Source: Bradyrhizobium diazoefficiens (GTDB lineage Bacteria > Pseudomonadota > Alphaproteobacteria > Rhizobiales > Xanthobacteraceae). From it: DNA of 64,000 bases. The stretch covers positions 17,778 to 81,777 of the forward strand of contig NZ_JAFCJJ010000029.1 in assembly GCF_018131015.1 (NCBI RefSeq). The letters are read 5' to 3'. Made by a program: the position numbers and the translations under genes. Shown here piece by piece: positions 51,217 to 60,855 of the stretch. Positions within the stretch are counted from its first letter, which is position 1; each line of letters opens with the position of its first letter. The notes beneath the pieces were generated by a model that saw only the letters and a program-made list of their open reading frames with translations, made no database searches and was not told the origin of the DNA.

Positions 51217-52434
51217 ATGCATCGATCGATTCGAAAACATCTGGCGCTGGTTCCATTCGCGCTCGTCCTGCTCGCGCTGCCAGCGCGCGGCGGCGAGGCC
51301 GATGCGCTGTCGCCGTCCGTCAGCAACGCCAAGGCCCAGCTGCTGTCGCAGTTTTTCGCGCAAGGAGCGGGGGCATCGCCTGCCGTGCTCGAATATCGCC
51401 GCAAGCTTGCGGAGTATCAGGCCGCGCGGGCCGCTTTCGACGCGGAGGCCGGCGCCTATTGGGGCCAGATCTCCGAGAAGCGGAAAGGTCGCAACGCCAA
51501 GCGGCGCAGCGGGCAGCAGGTCACGCTGGATGACTATGTGCTGGAGCATCCGCCGCTCTATAGCGGGCCGAAGCGGCCGGTGAACCCGGAGCCGGAGGAG
51601 GAGCCGGAGCGCCCCGCCAGGAAGCCGATCCCCGTGGCCGCCGATTTCCTGCGCGCGGCGCAGGAGCTCTACCAGTTCACGCCGCAGCGGCCGGCCAGCG
51701 AGGTCGAGTTCAAGCGCGCCTATGCCCGCTACGCGCTCGCCTCGGGGCTGACGCGCGAGCAGGCGGTGCGGGTCTATTCGTTCGAGACCGGCGGCACCGG
51801 CAGTTACGACGTGCAGGCCGGCATCGAGCATGGCGGCAGGCGCGCGATCTCGACGGCGATGGGCTACAACCAGCTCCTGACCACCAACAGCGTCGAGCTA
51901 CTCGCCGAGCAGGGCCATGAATTCATCCGCGCGCTCTCCGACAAGGTGGCGCGCACCTCTGGTCCGGCGCGTCAGTCGCTGGAGCACAAGCTCGCAGTCC
52001 TGAAGAAAATGGTGGCGCATGCGAAGTCGGTGCCCGACACCTGGTCGGAGCACGAGAAGATCGGCAACACCGCGCAGGGCTGGGCCATGCATGCGATGGT
52101 GCTCGACGTCGATGTCGGGCCGATGCTGCAGACCCACAAGCTGCTGACCTCGGTGCTGTTCGCGCGCGCCAAGGGCTACAGCCGCCCGCTCACCGCCGCC
52201 GAGCTCGAGATGATGAACCTCACCGGCGACGGCACCGGCCTCGACATGGTGACGATGCCGCAGGGCATGCGCGAGCAGGTGCCGACCTCGAACTTCTTCC
52301 AGCGCGGCGGCTACGAGCGCAACCCGGTCGCGATCCGCCACAACACGGTGGCCAAGCTGCTGGCGGTGACCGACGCGCGGATGGATTCGAACAGCGGCAA
52401 TGCCGGCGCGAAGGAGCTGGCGGGGGCGTTTTAG
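51217..52434 (+). CDS. Secreted protein with possible lysozyme-like domain
   Basis: 405 residues. Signal peptide to about residue 25 (LALVPFALVLLALPARG). A charged proline-rich stretch 115-140 (NPEPEEEPERPARKP) separates an N-terminal coiled part from a globular domain at 145-380. In that domain YARYALASGLTREQAVRVYS then FETGGTGSYD places Glu190 as in the catalytic helix of lytic-transglycosylase-type folds, followed by AISTAMGYNQLL. I infer, weakly, a peptidoglycan-acting enzyme; family not identified. The ATG is a good fit; the previous gene ends 67 bases before. Confidence 0.72.
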   Translation: MHRSIRKHLALVPFALVLLALPARGGEADALSPSVSNAKAQLLSQFFAQGAGASPAVLEYRRKLAEYQAARAAFDAEAGAYWGQISEKRKGRNAKRRSGQQVTLDDYVLEHPPLYSGPKRPVNPEPEEEPERPARKPIPVAADFLRAAQELYQFTPQRPASEVEFKRAYARYALASGLTREQAVRVYSFETGGTGSYDVQAGIEHGGRRAISTAMGYNQLLTTNSVELLAEQGHEFIRALSDKVARTSGPARQSLEHKLAVLKKMVAHAKSVPDTWSEHEKIGNTAQGWAMHAMVLDVDVGPMLQTHKLLTSVLFARAKGYSRPLTAAELEMMNLTGDGTGLDMVTMPQGMREQVPTSNFFQRGGYERNPVAIRHNTVAKLLAVTDARMDSNSGNAGAKELAGAF

Positions 52435-52445
52435 GACGCTGCTTC

Positions 52446-52583
52446 ACCTCTCCCCGCTTGCGGGGAGAGGCCGGATTGCATCGAAGATGCAATCCGGGTG
52501 AGGGGGTACAGGTCCCTCGACAATCTCATATGCGGAGGCAGCCCCTCACCCCAACCCTCTCCCCGTAAGAACGGGGCGAGGGA
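52446..52583. repeat. Composite palindromic intergenic repeat, copy 2
   Basis: CCTCTCCCCGCTTGCGGGGAGAGG opens the element and CCCTCTCCCCGTAAGAACGG closes it. Inside is GGATTGCATC-GAA-GATGCAATCC at 52473-52495, the same hairpin as in copy 1 with a different loop. Confidence 0.85.
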
Positions 52584-52600
52584 GCGCACCGCCGTCGCCC

Positions 52601-52924
52601 TTACTGGTCCGGCCCGAACTTGAACTTGCCGTCGCCTTCGAGATACGGGCCGCTGCGCATGTAGAGCTGGCCGTTCTGGCCGATGAAGAACAGCGTGCCC
52701 TTCGGTACCTTCTTGGCGCCCTTCAGGAGTTCGCCGGCGTTGCTGGTGCCCATCTTGTAAGCGAAGGCCTTGCCCTCCTTGTCGTAGGCGTAGCCCATGT
52801 CGGACCTGAGCTCCCACGGCTGAGCCCCGGTCGGCGCCTGTGCGCAGGCGGGCGCGGCGAACGCGCCGAGGGCGATGACCATCGCAGCCGGACCAAGTGC
52901 AAATGTCTTCGTTGAAAATGCCAT
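52601..52924 (-). CDS. Small secreted hypothetical protein
   Basis: 107 residues. A signal peptide of about 28 residues (FALGPAAMVIALGAFAAPAC then AQA) precedes a mature domain with ELRSDMGYAYDKEGKAFAYK and KKVPKGTLFFIGQNGQLYMR. ATG 52924 is preceded by GGAGGATGG. No domain recognised. Convergent with the repeat and the preceding gene. Confidence 0.8.
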   Translation of the reverse strand: MAFSTKTFALGPAAMVIALGAFAAPACAQAPTGAQPWELRSDMGYAYDKEGKAFAYKMGTSNAGELLKGAKKVPKGTLFFIGQNGQLYMRSGPYLEGDGKFKFGPDQ

Positions 52925-53111
52925 CTTCCATCCTCCCCGCCATTGGGGCATTCGTCTTGAACAAATCACGAACGGTATTTTCAGGTCAATTCGCAATGAC
53001 GCCGCAGCGCATCACGTCAAGCCCCAGCAGTTTGTGATTTTCCGTTCGTCCCCGCGCGACTATGGTCCGCTTTCCGTCTAGAACGCAACTCGACAAAATG
53101 AATGGTGGGGG

Positions 53112-53600
53112 ATGATTCGGATGCGCCATGTGATCAAGATCTGCTGGGCTATCGCGTTGTCGCTGACGGTGCTGGCGCCGGCCGCCCGGGCCGATGATTA
53201 CCAGCTCAGCCACAACCAGCGGATTTCCTGCAGCCGCGGCCTTGCCCCGGGCAAGCTCAACACCGCGACCTGCAAGTCCTACACTTACCTGTTTAACACC
53301 AAGACCTCGGAATATTTCCGCTGCCAGGTCTCGCTGGCGCTGACCCGCGACAACAAGGAAGTCATCAACGTCCAGACCGACGGCGGCTGCACCAAGAAGC
53401 CGCGCATCTTCGAGACCGACGGCAAGTATGATTTCGACGCCACCGAGACCGAGCCGCCGAACACCAACTCGTTCTTCGGCCCCGGCGGCTACTCGGTCTG
53501 GGCCGCCGACATGACCGCGCAGAAGATCCGCGGCTGCATCACCATCTCCTCGGGCCTCGGCTCCGACATCTCCAAGTGCCTGGACATGACGTTCCAGTGA
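53112..53600 (+). CDS. Secreted hypothetical protein with six cysteines
   Basis: 162 residues from ATG 53112 (ATG 53121 fits the GGTGGGGG site better and is equally likely). Signal peptide about 1-26 (ICWAIALSLTVLAPAARA). The mature part has cysteines in ISCSRGLAPG, ATCKSYTY, YFRCQVSLAL, GGCTKKPRIF, RGCITISSG and SKCLDMTF, suggesting three disulfides. Function unknown; periplasmic by inference. Stands between unlinked genes. Confidence 0.78.
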   Translation: MIRMRHVIKICWAIALSLTVLAPAARADDYQLSHNQRISCSRGLAPGKLNTATCKSYTYLFNTKTSEYFRCQVSLALTRDNKEVINVQTDGGCTKKPRIFETDGKYDFDATETEPPNTNSFFGPGGYSVWAADMTAQKIRGCITISSGLGSDISKCLDMTFQ

Positions 53601-53789
53601 GGGCGGTGCACTCCCTCCCCCGCTCGGCAGGCGGGAGAGGGGAAGTGCGCCACCTCGCCGCAGCCGCCGGGTTCCCCAAAAGTCGAGCCGGAACGGCCCT
53701 TTAGCGCAGTCCTGTTGTGCCTTTTGGATGGGTTGACCCGTCCGCCTCATCCGGCCAATTTCCCCGCCGGTTTGGGGAGAAGAACAACC

Positions 53790-54737
53790 ATGAAACGGAC
53801 GATTCTCGGCGTGGCCGCAGCACTTGCAATGGCGGCGTCGGCACCTTGCGCCCATGCGCAATCCTTCATCAACGTGCTGACCGGGGGCACCTCCGGCGTC
53901 TACTATCCGCTCGGCGTTGCGATCGGCAAAATCTACGGCGACAAGATTCCGAACGTGAAGACGCAGGTGCAGGCCACCAAGGCGTCGGTCGAAAACCTGA
54001 TCCTGCTGCAGCAGGGCCGCGGCGAACTGGCGTTCACGCTGGGAGACTCGCTCAAGGCCGCTTGGGACGGCGAGGAGGAAGCCGGCTTCAAGACCAAGCT
54101 GGACAAGCTCAGGACCATCGGCGCGATCTATCCGAACTACATCCAGATCGTCGCAACCGCCGAGAGCGGCATCAAGACGCTCGCCGACCTCAAGGGCAAG
54201 AGCCTGTCGGTCGGCGCGCCCAAGTCTGGCACCGAGCTCAATTCCCGCGCGATCCTCAGCGCCGCCGGCATGAGCTACAAGGACCTCGGCAAGGTCGAGT
54301 ACCTGCCGTTCGCCGAATCCGTCGACCTCATGAAGAACCGGCAGCTCGCAGCGACCCTGCAATCGGCCGGCCTCGGCGTCGCCTCGCTGAAGGACCTCTC
54401 GACCTCGAGCCCGATCATCGTGGTCTCGGTGCCCAAGGAGACCGTCGACAAGATCGGCCCGCCCTTCATCTCGACGGTCATTCCCGCCAACACCTATACC
54501 GGCCAGGACAAGGACGTGCCGACCGCGGCCGTGGTCAACTACCTCGTGACCTCTTCGGCCGTGTCGGACGACCTCGCCTATCAGATGACGAAACTGGTGT
54601 TCGAGTCGCTGCCCGAGCTCGCCAACGCGCATGCGGCCGGCAAGGAAATCAAGCTCGAGACGGCTGCAAGCGGCAGCCCGGTTCCGCTGCACCCCGGCGC
54701 GATCCGCTATTACAAGGAAAAAGGGCTGATCAAGTAA
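53790..54737 (+). CDS. TAXI-family TRAP transporter solute-binding protein
   Basis: 315 residues. Signal peptide cut near AHA-QS (residue 23). SFINVLTGGTSGVYYPLGVA and GDSLKAAWDGEEEAGF match the TAXI binding-protein type. Together with the fused permease downstream it imports a small organic anion, identity unknown, driven by an ion gradient. ATG 53790 is preceded by GGGGAGAAG. A repeat element separates it from the permease gene, but they are a functional pair. Confidence 0.95.
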   Translation: MKRTILGVAAALAMAASAPCAHAQSFINVLTGGTSGVYYPLGVAIGKIYGDKIPNVKTQVQATKASVENLILLQQGRGELAFTLGDSLKAAWDGEEEAGFKTKLDKLRTIGAIYPNYIQIVATAESGIKTLADLKGKSLSVGAPKSGTELNSRAILSAAGMSYKDLGKVEYLPFAESVDLMKNRQLAATLQSAGLGVASLKDLSTSSPIIVVSVPKETVDKIGPPFISTVIPANTYTGQDKDVPTAAVVNYLVTSSAVSDDLAYQMTKLVFESLPELANAHAAGKEIKLETAASGSPVPLHPGAIRYYKEKGLIK

Positions 54738-54758
54738 GATCAGTTTTCGGTGTCGGAC

Positions 54759-54843
54759 GTCATGGCCGGGCTTGTCCCGGCCATCCACGTTCTAGGACCC
54801 GGCGAGGAAGATCGTGGATGCCCGGGACAAGCCCGGGCATGAC
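54759..54843. repeat. Palindromic intergenic repeat within the TRAP locus
   Basis: GTCATGGCCGGGCTTGTCCC-GGCCATCCACG at left pairs imperfectly with CGTGGATGCCCGGGACAAGCCCGGGCATGAC at right. It lies between binding protein and permease genes of one transport system, so may lower downstream expression. Confidence 0.85.
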
Positions 54844-54899
54844 GATTTGGATACGCTGTGCCAATGTCACAAGCGCGCGACGATTGGGGACGATTTGAG

Positions 54900-57011
54900 A
54901 TGCTGGAAAAGGCTGAGGGCACCGCGGCGCCCATCAAGGTCGAGTTCGACAATTTCGAGCACGGCTTTCCCGAAGGATTCGGCCCGGGCTGGTGGGGCCA
55001 TCTCGCCTACTGGACCGGCATCGCCTTTGCGACCTTCCAGCTCTATGTCGCCGCCTTCAACTATCTGCCGAGCCAGGTGGTGCGCGGCGTCCATGTCGGC
55101 TTCCTGGTTCTCCTCACCTTCGGCCTGATCGCCAATTTCACCGCGAGGAGCGCCTTCGGCCGCGCGGCGGGCTGGGTGATCGGCGGCGCCGGCTTCTTCT
55201 GCGGCCTCTACCAGTGGATCTTCTATGCCGACCTGATCGCGCGCGACGGCGATCCGACCCGGCTCGATCTCGCCGTCGGCACGCTGCTCGCCGTGCTGAT
55301 CTTCGAGGGCACGCGGCGACTGATGGGCGCGGCGCTGCCGCTGATGTGCGGCGCGTGTCTCGTCTACTGGTTCTTCGGCCAGTACCTGCCGTCCCCGCTC
55401 AACCATCGCGGCTACGATTTCGACCAGATCGTCACGCATCTGTCGTTCGGCACCGAAGGCTTCTACGGCGTGCCGATCTATGTCTCGGCGACCTACATCT
55501 TCCTGTTCATCCTGTTCGGCTCGTTCCTGGAGCGCGCCGGCATGATCCAGCTCTTCACCGACGTTTCCCTTGGGCTGTTTGGCAGGACCCGCGGCGGACC
55601 GGCCAAGGTCGCGGTGTTCGCCTCGGGCATGATGGGCACGATCTCCGGCTCCGGCGTCGCCAACGTCGTCACCGTCGGCCAGTTCACCATTCCCTTGATG
55701 ATCCGGTTCGGCTACCGCCGCGCGTTTGCTGCGGGCGTCGAGGCCACGGCGTCGATGGGTGGCCAGATCATGCCGCCGGTAATGGGCGCGGTCGCCTTCA
55801 TCATGGCGGAGACGCTCGGCGTCCAGTACTCGGAAATCGTCAAGGCGGCGGCGATCCCCGCGATCCTGTATTTCGCCTCGGCGTTCTGGATGGTGCATCT
55901 GGAAGCCGGCAAGCACGGCCTCGTCGGCATGAAGCGCTCGGAGATCCCGAGCGCCTGGAAAGCGCTGGTGACGCGCTGGTACCTCGTGTTGCCGCTGGCT
56001 GCGCTGGTCTACATGCTGTTCGAAGGCTTTACGCCGCTCTATGCCGGCAGCATGGGCCTTGCGCTCACGGTGACGCTGATCCTCGGCACCGCCATCACGA
56101 CGGGCGCCTCCTCCAACGTGGTCCGCACTATCTTCTGGATCGGGCTCGCGCTCGTCGTCGCCGCGCTGTCGCGTGACGGCCTCCAGATCGTGCCGGTCGC
56201 GAGCGTCGTGGTCGGCCTGATCGTGATCACGGCGTTCGTGCGTGGCGGCATGGCCGCCTTGCGCGCCTGCCGCGACTCGCTTGCCGAAAGTGCCAAGTCA
56301 GCCATCACCGTCGGCATGGCCTGCGCCATCGTCGGCGTCATCATCGGCATGATGTCGCAGACCGGCGTCGGCACCATTTTTGGTAGCTGGGTGATCGGGC
56401 TCGGCGAGAAGAGCCTGTTCCTGGCGCTGATCATGACCATGCTGCTGTCGATCCTGCTCGGCACCGGCATTCCGACCATTCCGACCTACATCATCACCGC
56501 CGCGCTCGCGGCGCCCGCGCTTGCAAAACTCGGCGTGCCGCTGATCGCGAGCCACATGTTCGCGTTCTATTACGGCATCATGGCCGACCTCTCGCCGCCG
56601 GTGGCGCTGGCGGCGCTTGCGGCAGCCCCGATTGCGAAGGAGAATCCGGACAAGATCGGCTGGGAGGCGATGCGGATCGCGCTCGCCGGTTACGTCATTC
56701 CCTTCATCTTCGTCTATTCGCCGGCCCTGATGCTGCAGGCGGGCGATCCCATGCAGGCGAAGCTCGGTTTCTACGGCGCGGTGGCGCTGGCGACCTTCAA
56801 GGCGCTGGTGGCGATCGCCCTGTTCGGCATGGTCGCGATCGGCTTCCTGTTCACGCGGCTGACGCTGGTCGAGCGCGTGGTGGCGCTCGGCGCCGCGATG
56901 TGCCTGCTTGGCGACTTCGCCTTCAGCGACACCGCGGGCTTCGTGCTCTCCGCCGCGCTTCTGCTGTGGCAGTGGCGGCAGCGTCCGCCTTCCGTCGCCG
57001 AAGCCGCGTGA
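54900..57011 (+). CDS. TRAP transporter fused permease
   Basis: 703 residues. About 16 to 18 hydrophobic segments fuse the 4-helix small (DctQ-like) and 12-helix large (DctM-like) permease parts. Typical pieces: FGSFLERAGMIQLFTDVSLG, GTISGSGVANVVTVGQFTIP and GGQIMPPVMGAVAFIMAETL. Fused permeases of this kind pair with TAXI binding proteins. ATG 54900 is used; GTG 54858 and ATG 54864 are alternatives. Its stop overlaps the DUF1850 start. Confidence 0.95.
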   Translation: MLEKAEGTAAPIKVEFDNFEHGFPEGFGPGWWGHLAYWTGIAFATFQLYVAAFNYLPSQVVRGVHVGFLVLLTFGLIANFTARSAFGRAAGWVIGGAGFFCGLYQWIFYADLIARDGDPTRLDLAVGTLLAVLIFEGTRRLMGAALPLMCGACLVYWFFGQYLPSPLNHRGYDFDQIVTHLSFGTEGFYGVPIYVSATYIFLFILFGSFLERAGMIQLFTDVSLGLFGRTRGGPAKVAVFASGMMGTISGSGVANVVTVGQFTIPLMIRFGYRRAFAAGVEATASMGGQIMPPVMGAVAFIMAETLGVQYSEIVKAAAIPAILYFASAFWMVHLEAGKHGLVGMKRSEIPSAWKALVTRWYLVLPLAALVYMLFEGFTPLYAGSMGLALTVTLILGTAITTGASSNVVRTIFWIGLALVVAALSRDGLQIVPVASVVVGLIVITAFVRGGMAALRACRDSLAESAKSAITVGMACAIVGVIIGMMSQTGVGTIFGSWVIGLGEKSLFLALIMTMLLSILLGTGIPTIPTYIITAALAAPALAKLGVPLIASHMFAFYYGIMADLSPPVALAALAAAPIAKENPDKIGWEAMRIALAGYVIPFIFVYSPALMLQAGDPMQAKLGFYGAVALATFKALVAIALFGMVAIGFLFTRLTLVERVVALGAAMCLLGDFAFSDTAGFVLSAALLLWQWRQRPPSVAEAA

Positions 57012-57391
57012 GCCTCTGCCTCGCAACAGCCGGAGGCGTGAAGGCGCTGGCGCTGTCCGCCTTCACGCTGGTGTGGACGCATTCGATCGCCAGGGTCGAC
57101 TGGCAGGAAGACTGGCGCGTCACGCCTGCCGGCCTCGAGCTGGTGCAGGCGCGCGTCAAGGGCACAGGTCCCGGCATGGAGCCGCCGCCGGAGGCGCGGC
57201 TCGTCGACGGCTGGTTTCAGTGGAGCCCCGAACGCGCGCCGATGCCGGAGGTCGTGCTCGGCAATTCGGGTGCTGCCGGTGAATGGCGGCTATGCCACGG
57301 TGGAAAGTGCCAGACGCTTTCCGAGATTGTCGGCCATCCGATCGGTGCTAACGTCACGAAGATGAGCATCTGCGAGCAACAGCAGAACTAA
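57008..57391 (+). CDS. DUF1850 protein, TRAP-associated
   Basis: 127 residues from GTG 57008, overlapping the permease stop (GTGA). The opening LSAFTLVWTHSIARVDWQED and WRVTPAGLELVQARVKGTG match DUF1850, which is nearly always found next to TAXI-TRAP genes. One N-terminal hydrophobic segment; probably membrane-anchored or periplasmic. An accessory role in transport is likely but unproven. Confidence 0.88.
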   Translation: MSLCLATAGGVKALALSAFTLVWTHSIARVDWQEDWRVTPAGLELVQARVKGTGPGMEPPPEARLVDGWFQWSPERAPMPEVVLGNSGAAGEWRLCHGGKCQTLSEIVGHPIGANVTKMSICEQQQN

Positions 57392-57403
57392 GGGAGACAC
57401 GCG

Positions 57404-58210
57404 ATGGACCGGCTCAAGGGCAAGGTTGCGATGGTGGTCGGCGCCGGCTCGATCGGGCCCGGCTGGGGCAACGGCAAGGCGACCGCCGTGACCTTCGCGC
57501 GCGAGGGCGCCGAGGTGTTTTGCGTCGACCGCAATGGCGCGGCCGCCGAAGAGACCGCGAAGATCATCACGGACGAAGGTGGCAAGGCGACCGCATTCAC
57601 GGCCGACGTCTCCCGGGCGGCCGAGATCGAGGCGATGGTCGCGGCGTGCCTGAAGGCTTATGGCCGCATCGACGTGCTCGACAACAATGTCGGCATCGCC
57701 GAGATGGGCAGCGTGGTCGACGCCGGCGAGGAGAGTTGGGACCGGGTCTTCACCGTCAACCTCAAGAGCGCCTTTCTCGCTATGAAGCACGTCATCCCCG
57801 TGATGGTGCAGCAGGGCGGCGGCTCGATCATCAACATCTCCTCGATCGCCTCGATCCGCCATGTCGGCATTTCCTATGTCAGCTACAACGCCAGCAAGGC
57901 GGCGATGAACCAGCTGACGCGCTCCACCGCGATCGAATTCGCGAAAAGCCATGTGCGGGTGAATGCCATCCTGCCCGGCCTGATGAAGACGCCGATGGTC
58001 GAGCATTCGGCTGGGCTGGCTGCCAGCTATGCCAAGGGCGACGTCGAGGCGATGTGGCGCGCCCGCGACGCCCAGGTGCCGATGGGGCACATGGGCGATG
58101 CCTGGGACGTCGCCAACGCCGCGCTGTTCCTGGCCTCGGACGAGTCGAAATATGTGACGGGGATCGAGCTCGTGGTGGACGGCGGCATCACCTGCAAGGC
58201 GGGGGCGTAG
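57404..58210 (+). CDS. Short-chain dehydrogenase with atypical cofactor motif
   Basis: 268 residues. The cofactor loop is VGAGSIGPGWGNGKA, longer than the usual TGxxxGxG, and NNAG is replaced by NNVGIAE. The catalytic Ser, Tyr and Lys are present (INISSIAS, SYNASKAA). GGSIINISSIA and VTGIELVVDGGIT are typical. It follows DUF1850 by 12 bases with a GGGAGA site, so probably co-transcribed with the transporter, and could act on the imported substrate. Confidence 0.9.
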   Translation: MDRLKGKVAMVVGAGSIGPGWGNGKATAVTFAREGAEVFCVDRNGAAAEETAKIITDEGGKATAFTADVSRAAEIEAMVAACLKAYGRIDVLDNNVGIAEMGSVVDAGEESWDRVFTVNLKSAFLAMKHVIPVMVQQGGGSIINISSIASIRHVGISYVSYNASKAAMNQLTRSTAIEFAKSHVRVNAILPGLMKTPMVEHSAGLAASYAKGDVEAMWRARDAQVPMGHMGDAWDVANAALFLASDESKYVTGIELVVDGGITCKAGA

Positions 58211-58216
58211 GATTTC

Positions 58217-58337
58217 CGTCGCCCTGGCGAAAGCCAGGGCCCATTACCACAGGGCGTGGTTTGGCGAAGGCTGGGGCTCCAGCCCTCTTTAACAATTGGC
58301 ATTCGGGGTAATGGGTCCTGGCCTTCGCCAGGACGAC
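58217..58337. repeat. Long palindromic repeat, copy 2
   Basis: CGTCGCCCTGGCGAAAGCCA-GGGCCCATTA at the left pairs with TAATGGGTCCTGGCCTTCGC-CAGGACGAC at right; same element as at 49892-50014 with a different centre. Confidence 0.85.
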
Positions 58338-58341
58338 ATTA

Positions 58342-59112
58342 TCACTGCGCCAGCGCCAGAATCCCGCCGGCGAACGAATGCCACGCCGCGGTCTCGCTGA
58401 CCGGCCAGTTCAGGAATTTCACCGCCAGCAGCGCGAGGGTGCCGTAGACGTAGACCGGGTGGACGCGGCCCTCGCCGCGCCAGTCGCGCACCATGGCGAC
58501 GACGAGCAGCAGCGAGGCGACGACCGCAGGCGCGATCGTGACCGGCACCGGCGGCGGGCCGGGCGGTCCGGGAGGGGCGAGGAAGGTCAGGAACCAGCGC
58601 GCGATCGCGGCATCGAGGATCGAGGCCGCGGCGAGCAGCACCAGGCGCTTGTGGATCTCGGGCCTGCGCGTGTTCATGATCGCGAGCACGAACACCACCG
58701 CGAAGAACGCAATCCCGGTCATCGGCACGATCGAGAAGACGATGCCGGCGTCTTTCTGCCCGAGTGCGGCGGAATGCTGCATCACATGTACGGAGGCAAG
58801 GAAGCCGAAGATCGTCATGGCGGTCGCAAGCGACACGCCGACGATGCCGAACGCGCGGTGGTTGACGACGCGGCCGGAGGCGGCGAGCCAGGTCTGGACC
58901 ACGAAATAGATCGACCAGGAGAAGAACAGGAGTCCGTGAAAATGGATCACCGGGCTTGCGGAAAAGGTCCGGTGGGCGAGCGGCATGAAATAGGTCGGTG
59001 CGAAGCCGATAAAGGCTGTGGCCGCGCAGGCCAGCGCCATGTGGAAGTAAAAATGTCGTGCAGGCGACGCATCACGCGCGCGGATACGACGGTCGTCGAT
59101 CAATGTTGTCAT
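58342..59112 (-). CDS. Seven-helix membrane protein of unknown function
   Basis: 256 residues, with about seven hydrophobic segments (HMALACAATAFIGFAPTYFM, IHFHGLLFFSWSIYFVVQTW, and others). A proline/glycine-rich loop (APPGPPGPPPVPVT) lies between helices five and six. Histidines at the helix edges (VIHFHGLLF, VVNHRAFGIVG) could bind metal or haem. ATG 59112 is used; no good ribosome-binding site. No named family recognised. Confidence 0.75.
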   Translation of the reverse strand: MTTLIDDRRIRARDASPARHFYFHMALACAATAFIGFAPTYFMPLAHRTFSASPVIHFHGLLFFSWSIYFVVQTWLAASGRVVNHRAFGIVGVSLATAMTIFGFLASVHVMQHSAALGQKDAGIVFSIVPMTGIAFFAVVFVLAIMNTRRPEIHKRLVLLAAASILDAAIARWFLTFLAPPGPPGPPPVPVTIAPAVVASLLLVVAMVRDWRGEGRVHPVYVYGTLALLAVKFLNWPVSETAAWHSFAGGILALAQ

Positions 59113-59206
59113 CAGGAGTAAGTCTGGATAGGTGCAATCAGGTTCAACCACCTGACCACCTGGATAGGTCAGCACGCTGCTCGATGCCCGATTCACGACA
59201 GTGGAG

Positions 59207-60751
59207 CTAACCGCCCGCGCTCAATTCTGCGAGATCGAGCTCTGCCTCGATGCGGTGGAAGGCGTCGTCGCCTATCACCTCGCTGGCGCGCAGATCGAAG
59301 ATCGATTTTCGCGCGGCCTCGATGGCGCGGCGGCGTAAGGGGTCGGCCGGCAGCTCGCCATTGGCGATGCCGCCGTTCGGATCGTCCTCGGCCTGCATCA
59401 GGATGGCGCGGTATTCGAGCCGCAGGATTTCCGCTTCCTCCGACGGATCATCCTCGATCGCATCGAGCGCGGCGCGATAGGCGACGGCCCGGGCGCGCGC
59501 GACCTCGGCGCCGACGGGGTCGTCGTCCTTGAGGCCGAAGGTCAGGATCAGCGGCCGCAGCGTCAGGCCCTGGATCACCAGCGATCCCAGCACCACCGCA
59601 AAGGCGATGAAGACGATGAAGTCGCGATAGGGAAACTGTTCCGGAAGCGCAAAGGCGGTGGCGAGCGTAACGAGGCCGCGCATGCCGCACCATGAGATGA
59701 TGAGGCCGCCCTTCCGCGAAGCGACGGCCTTGGGATCCTTCGGGTGATAGATGCCGTGCGCGATCAGCGTGCGCAGCGTCGTGCGGTAGAACGTCACCCA
59801 GGCGAGCCGCACCAGGATCACCGTGAGCAGGATCGAGCCTGCAGCCAGGCAATATTCCCAGCGGACTTCCTCGCTGAGCCGGGTCCAGATCGGCCGCATC
59901 TGCATGCCGATCAGCATGAAGGCGAGCACGTTGAGCACGAACACCATGGTCTCCCAGACCGCATAGGACGGCACCCGTAGCCGCGCCGGCATGCGCTGCC
60001 CCGCCGTGCGCGCGAGGGTGATGGCGTAGACGACGATGGTGAGGATGCCGGAGAGACCGAGATGCTCGGCGCCGATCCAGATCAGGAAGGTGGTGGCGAA
60101 CTGCACGATGATCGCGCTCGGCGCTTCCTTCACGCGCTCCAGGAACAGCGGGAGGATGCGCGCCGCGAGAAACCCGGCCAGCACGCTGCCGACCAGCACC
60201 AGCGCAATCGTCGGAGCGATCTGGCTCCATTTCAGATGCTCAATGGCGATCGCGCCGACCGCGATGCGGTAGATCAGGAGCGCACTGGCGTCGTTGAGCA
60301 GGCTTTCGCCCTCCAGCACCTTCACCATCCGGTGGGGCAGCTTCACCTGGCTCAGGATCGCGACCGCGGCAGCAGCATCCGGCGGCGCCACGATCGCGCC
60401 GAGCGCAATCGCGGCGGCCCACGGCATGTCCGGCATAAACCGGTGCGCGACGAAGGCGACGCCTGCCGTGGTCAACCCGACCGCCACGACGACCAGGGCC
60501 GAGACCGGAACCCAGTTGTTGCGGAGATCGCGCAGCGAGGTGTCGAAGGCGGCATCCAGCAGCACCGGTGCGACAAAGAGCGCCAGCGCCAGGTCGGGCT
60601 CCAGCGTCCAGGACGGGCTCGAGGGCACGAAGGCGACCAGCGCGCCGCCGATGGCCAGGAAAGTCGGGTAGGGAACCTTGATCCGTCGCGCCAGCGCCGA
60701 TAAGGCAACGGCGCCGAGCAGGAGGGCGATGATCCATTCGAATGTCGACAC
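59207..60751 (-). CDS. Na+/H+ antiporter, CPA1 type
   Basis: 514 residues. Twelve or so membrane segments fill residues 1-400. GAIVAPPDAAAAVAILSQVK and EGESLLNDASALLIYRIAVG are the ion-binding regions of CPA1 exchangers, with Asp and Asn-Asp at the expected places. A cytoplasmic tail of about 115 charged residues follows. Exchanges Na+ (or K+) for H+ across the inner membrane. Start ATG 60751. Confidence 0.93.
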   Translation of the reverse strand: MSTFEWIIALLLGAVALSALARRIKVPYPTFLAIGGALVAFVPSSPSWTLEPDLALALFVAPVLLDAAFDTSLRDLRNNWVPVSALVVVAVGLTTAGVAFVAHRFMPDMPWAAAIALGAIVAPPDAAAAVAILSQVKLPHRMVKVLEGESLLNDASALLIYRIAVGAIAIEHLKWSQIAPTIALVLVGSVLAGFLAARILPLFLERVKEAPSAIIVQFATTFLIWIGAEHLGLSGILTIVVYAITLARTAGQRMPARLRVPSYAVWETMVFVLNVLAFMLIGMQMRPIWTRLSEEVRWEYCLAAGSILLTVILVRLAWVTFYRTTLRTLIAHGIYHPKDPKAVASRKGGLIISWCGMRGLVTLATAFALPEQFPYRDFIVFIAFAVVLGSLVIQGLTLRPLILTFGLKDDDPVGAEVARARAVAYRAALDAIEDDPSEEAEILRLEYRAILMQAEDDPNGGIANGELPADPLRRRAIEAARKSIFDLRASEVIGDDAFHRIEAELDLAELSAGG

Positions 60752-60855
60752 CTAGATCCCCGAAGAAGGATTTGAGCAGCGCAATACACTAGCATCGATC
60801 CGGCCGTTTGATGGATAGTGCGGCCAGAAAGCAAGAACTTCCGACTGCTGTGAAC

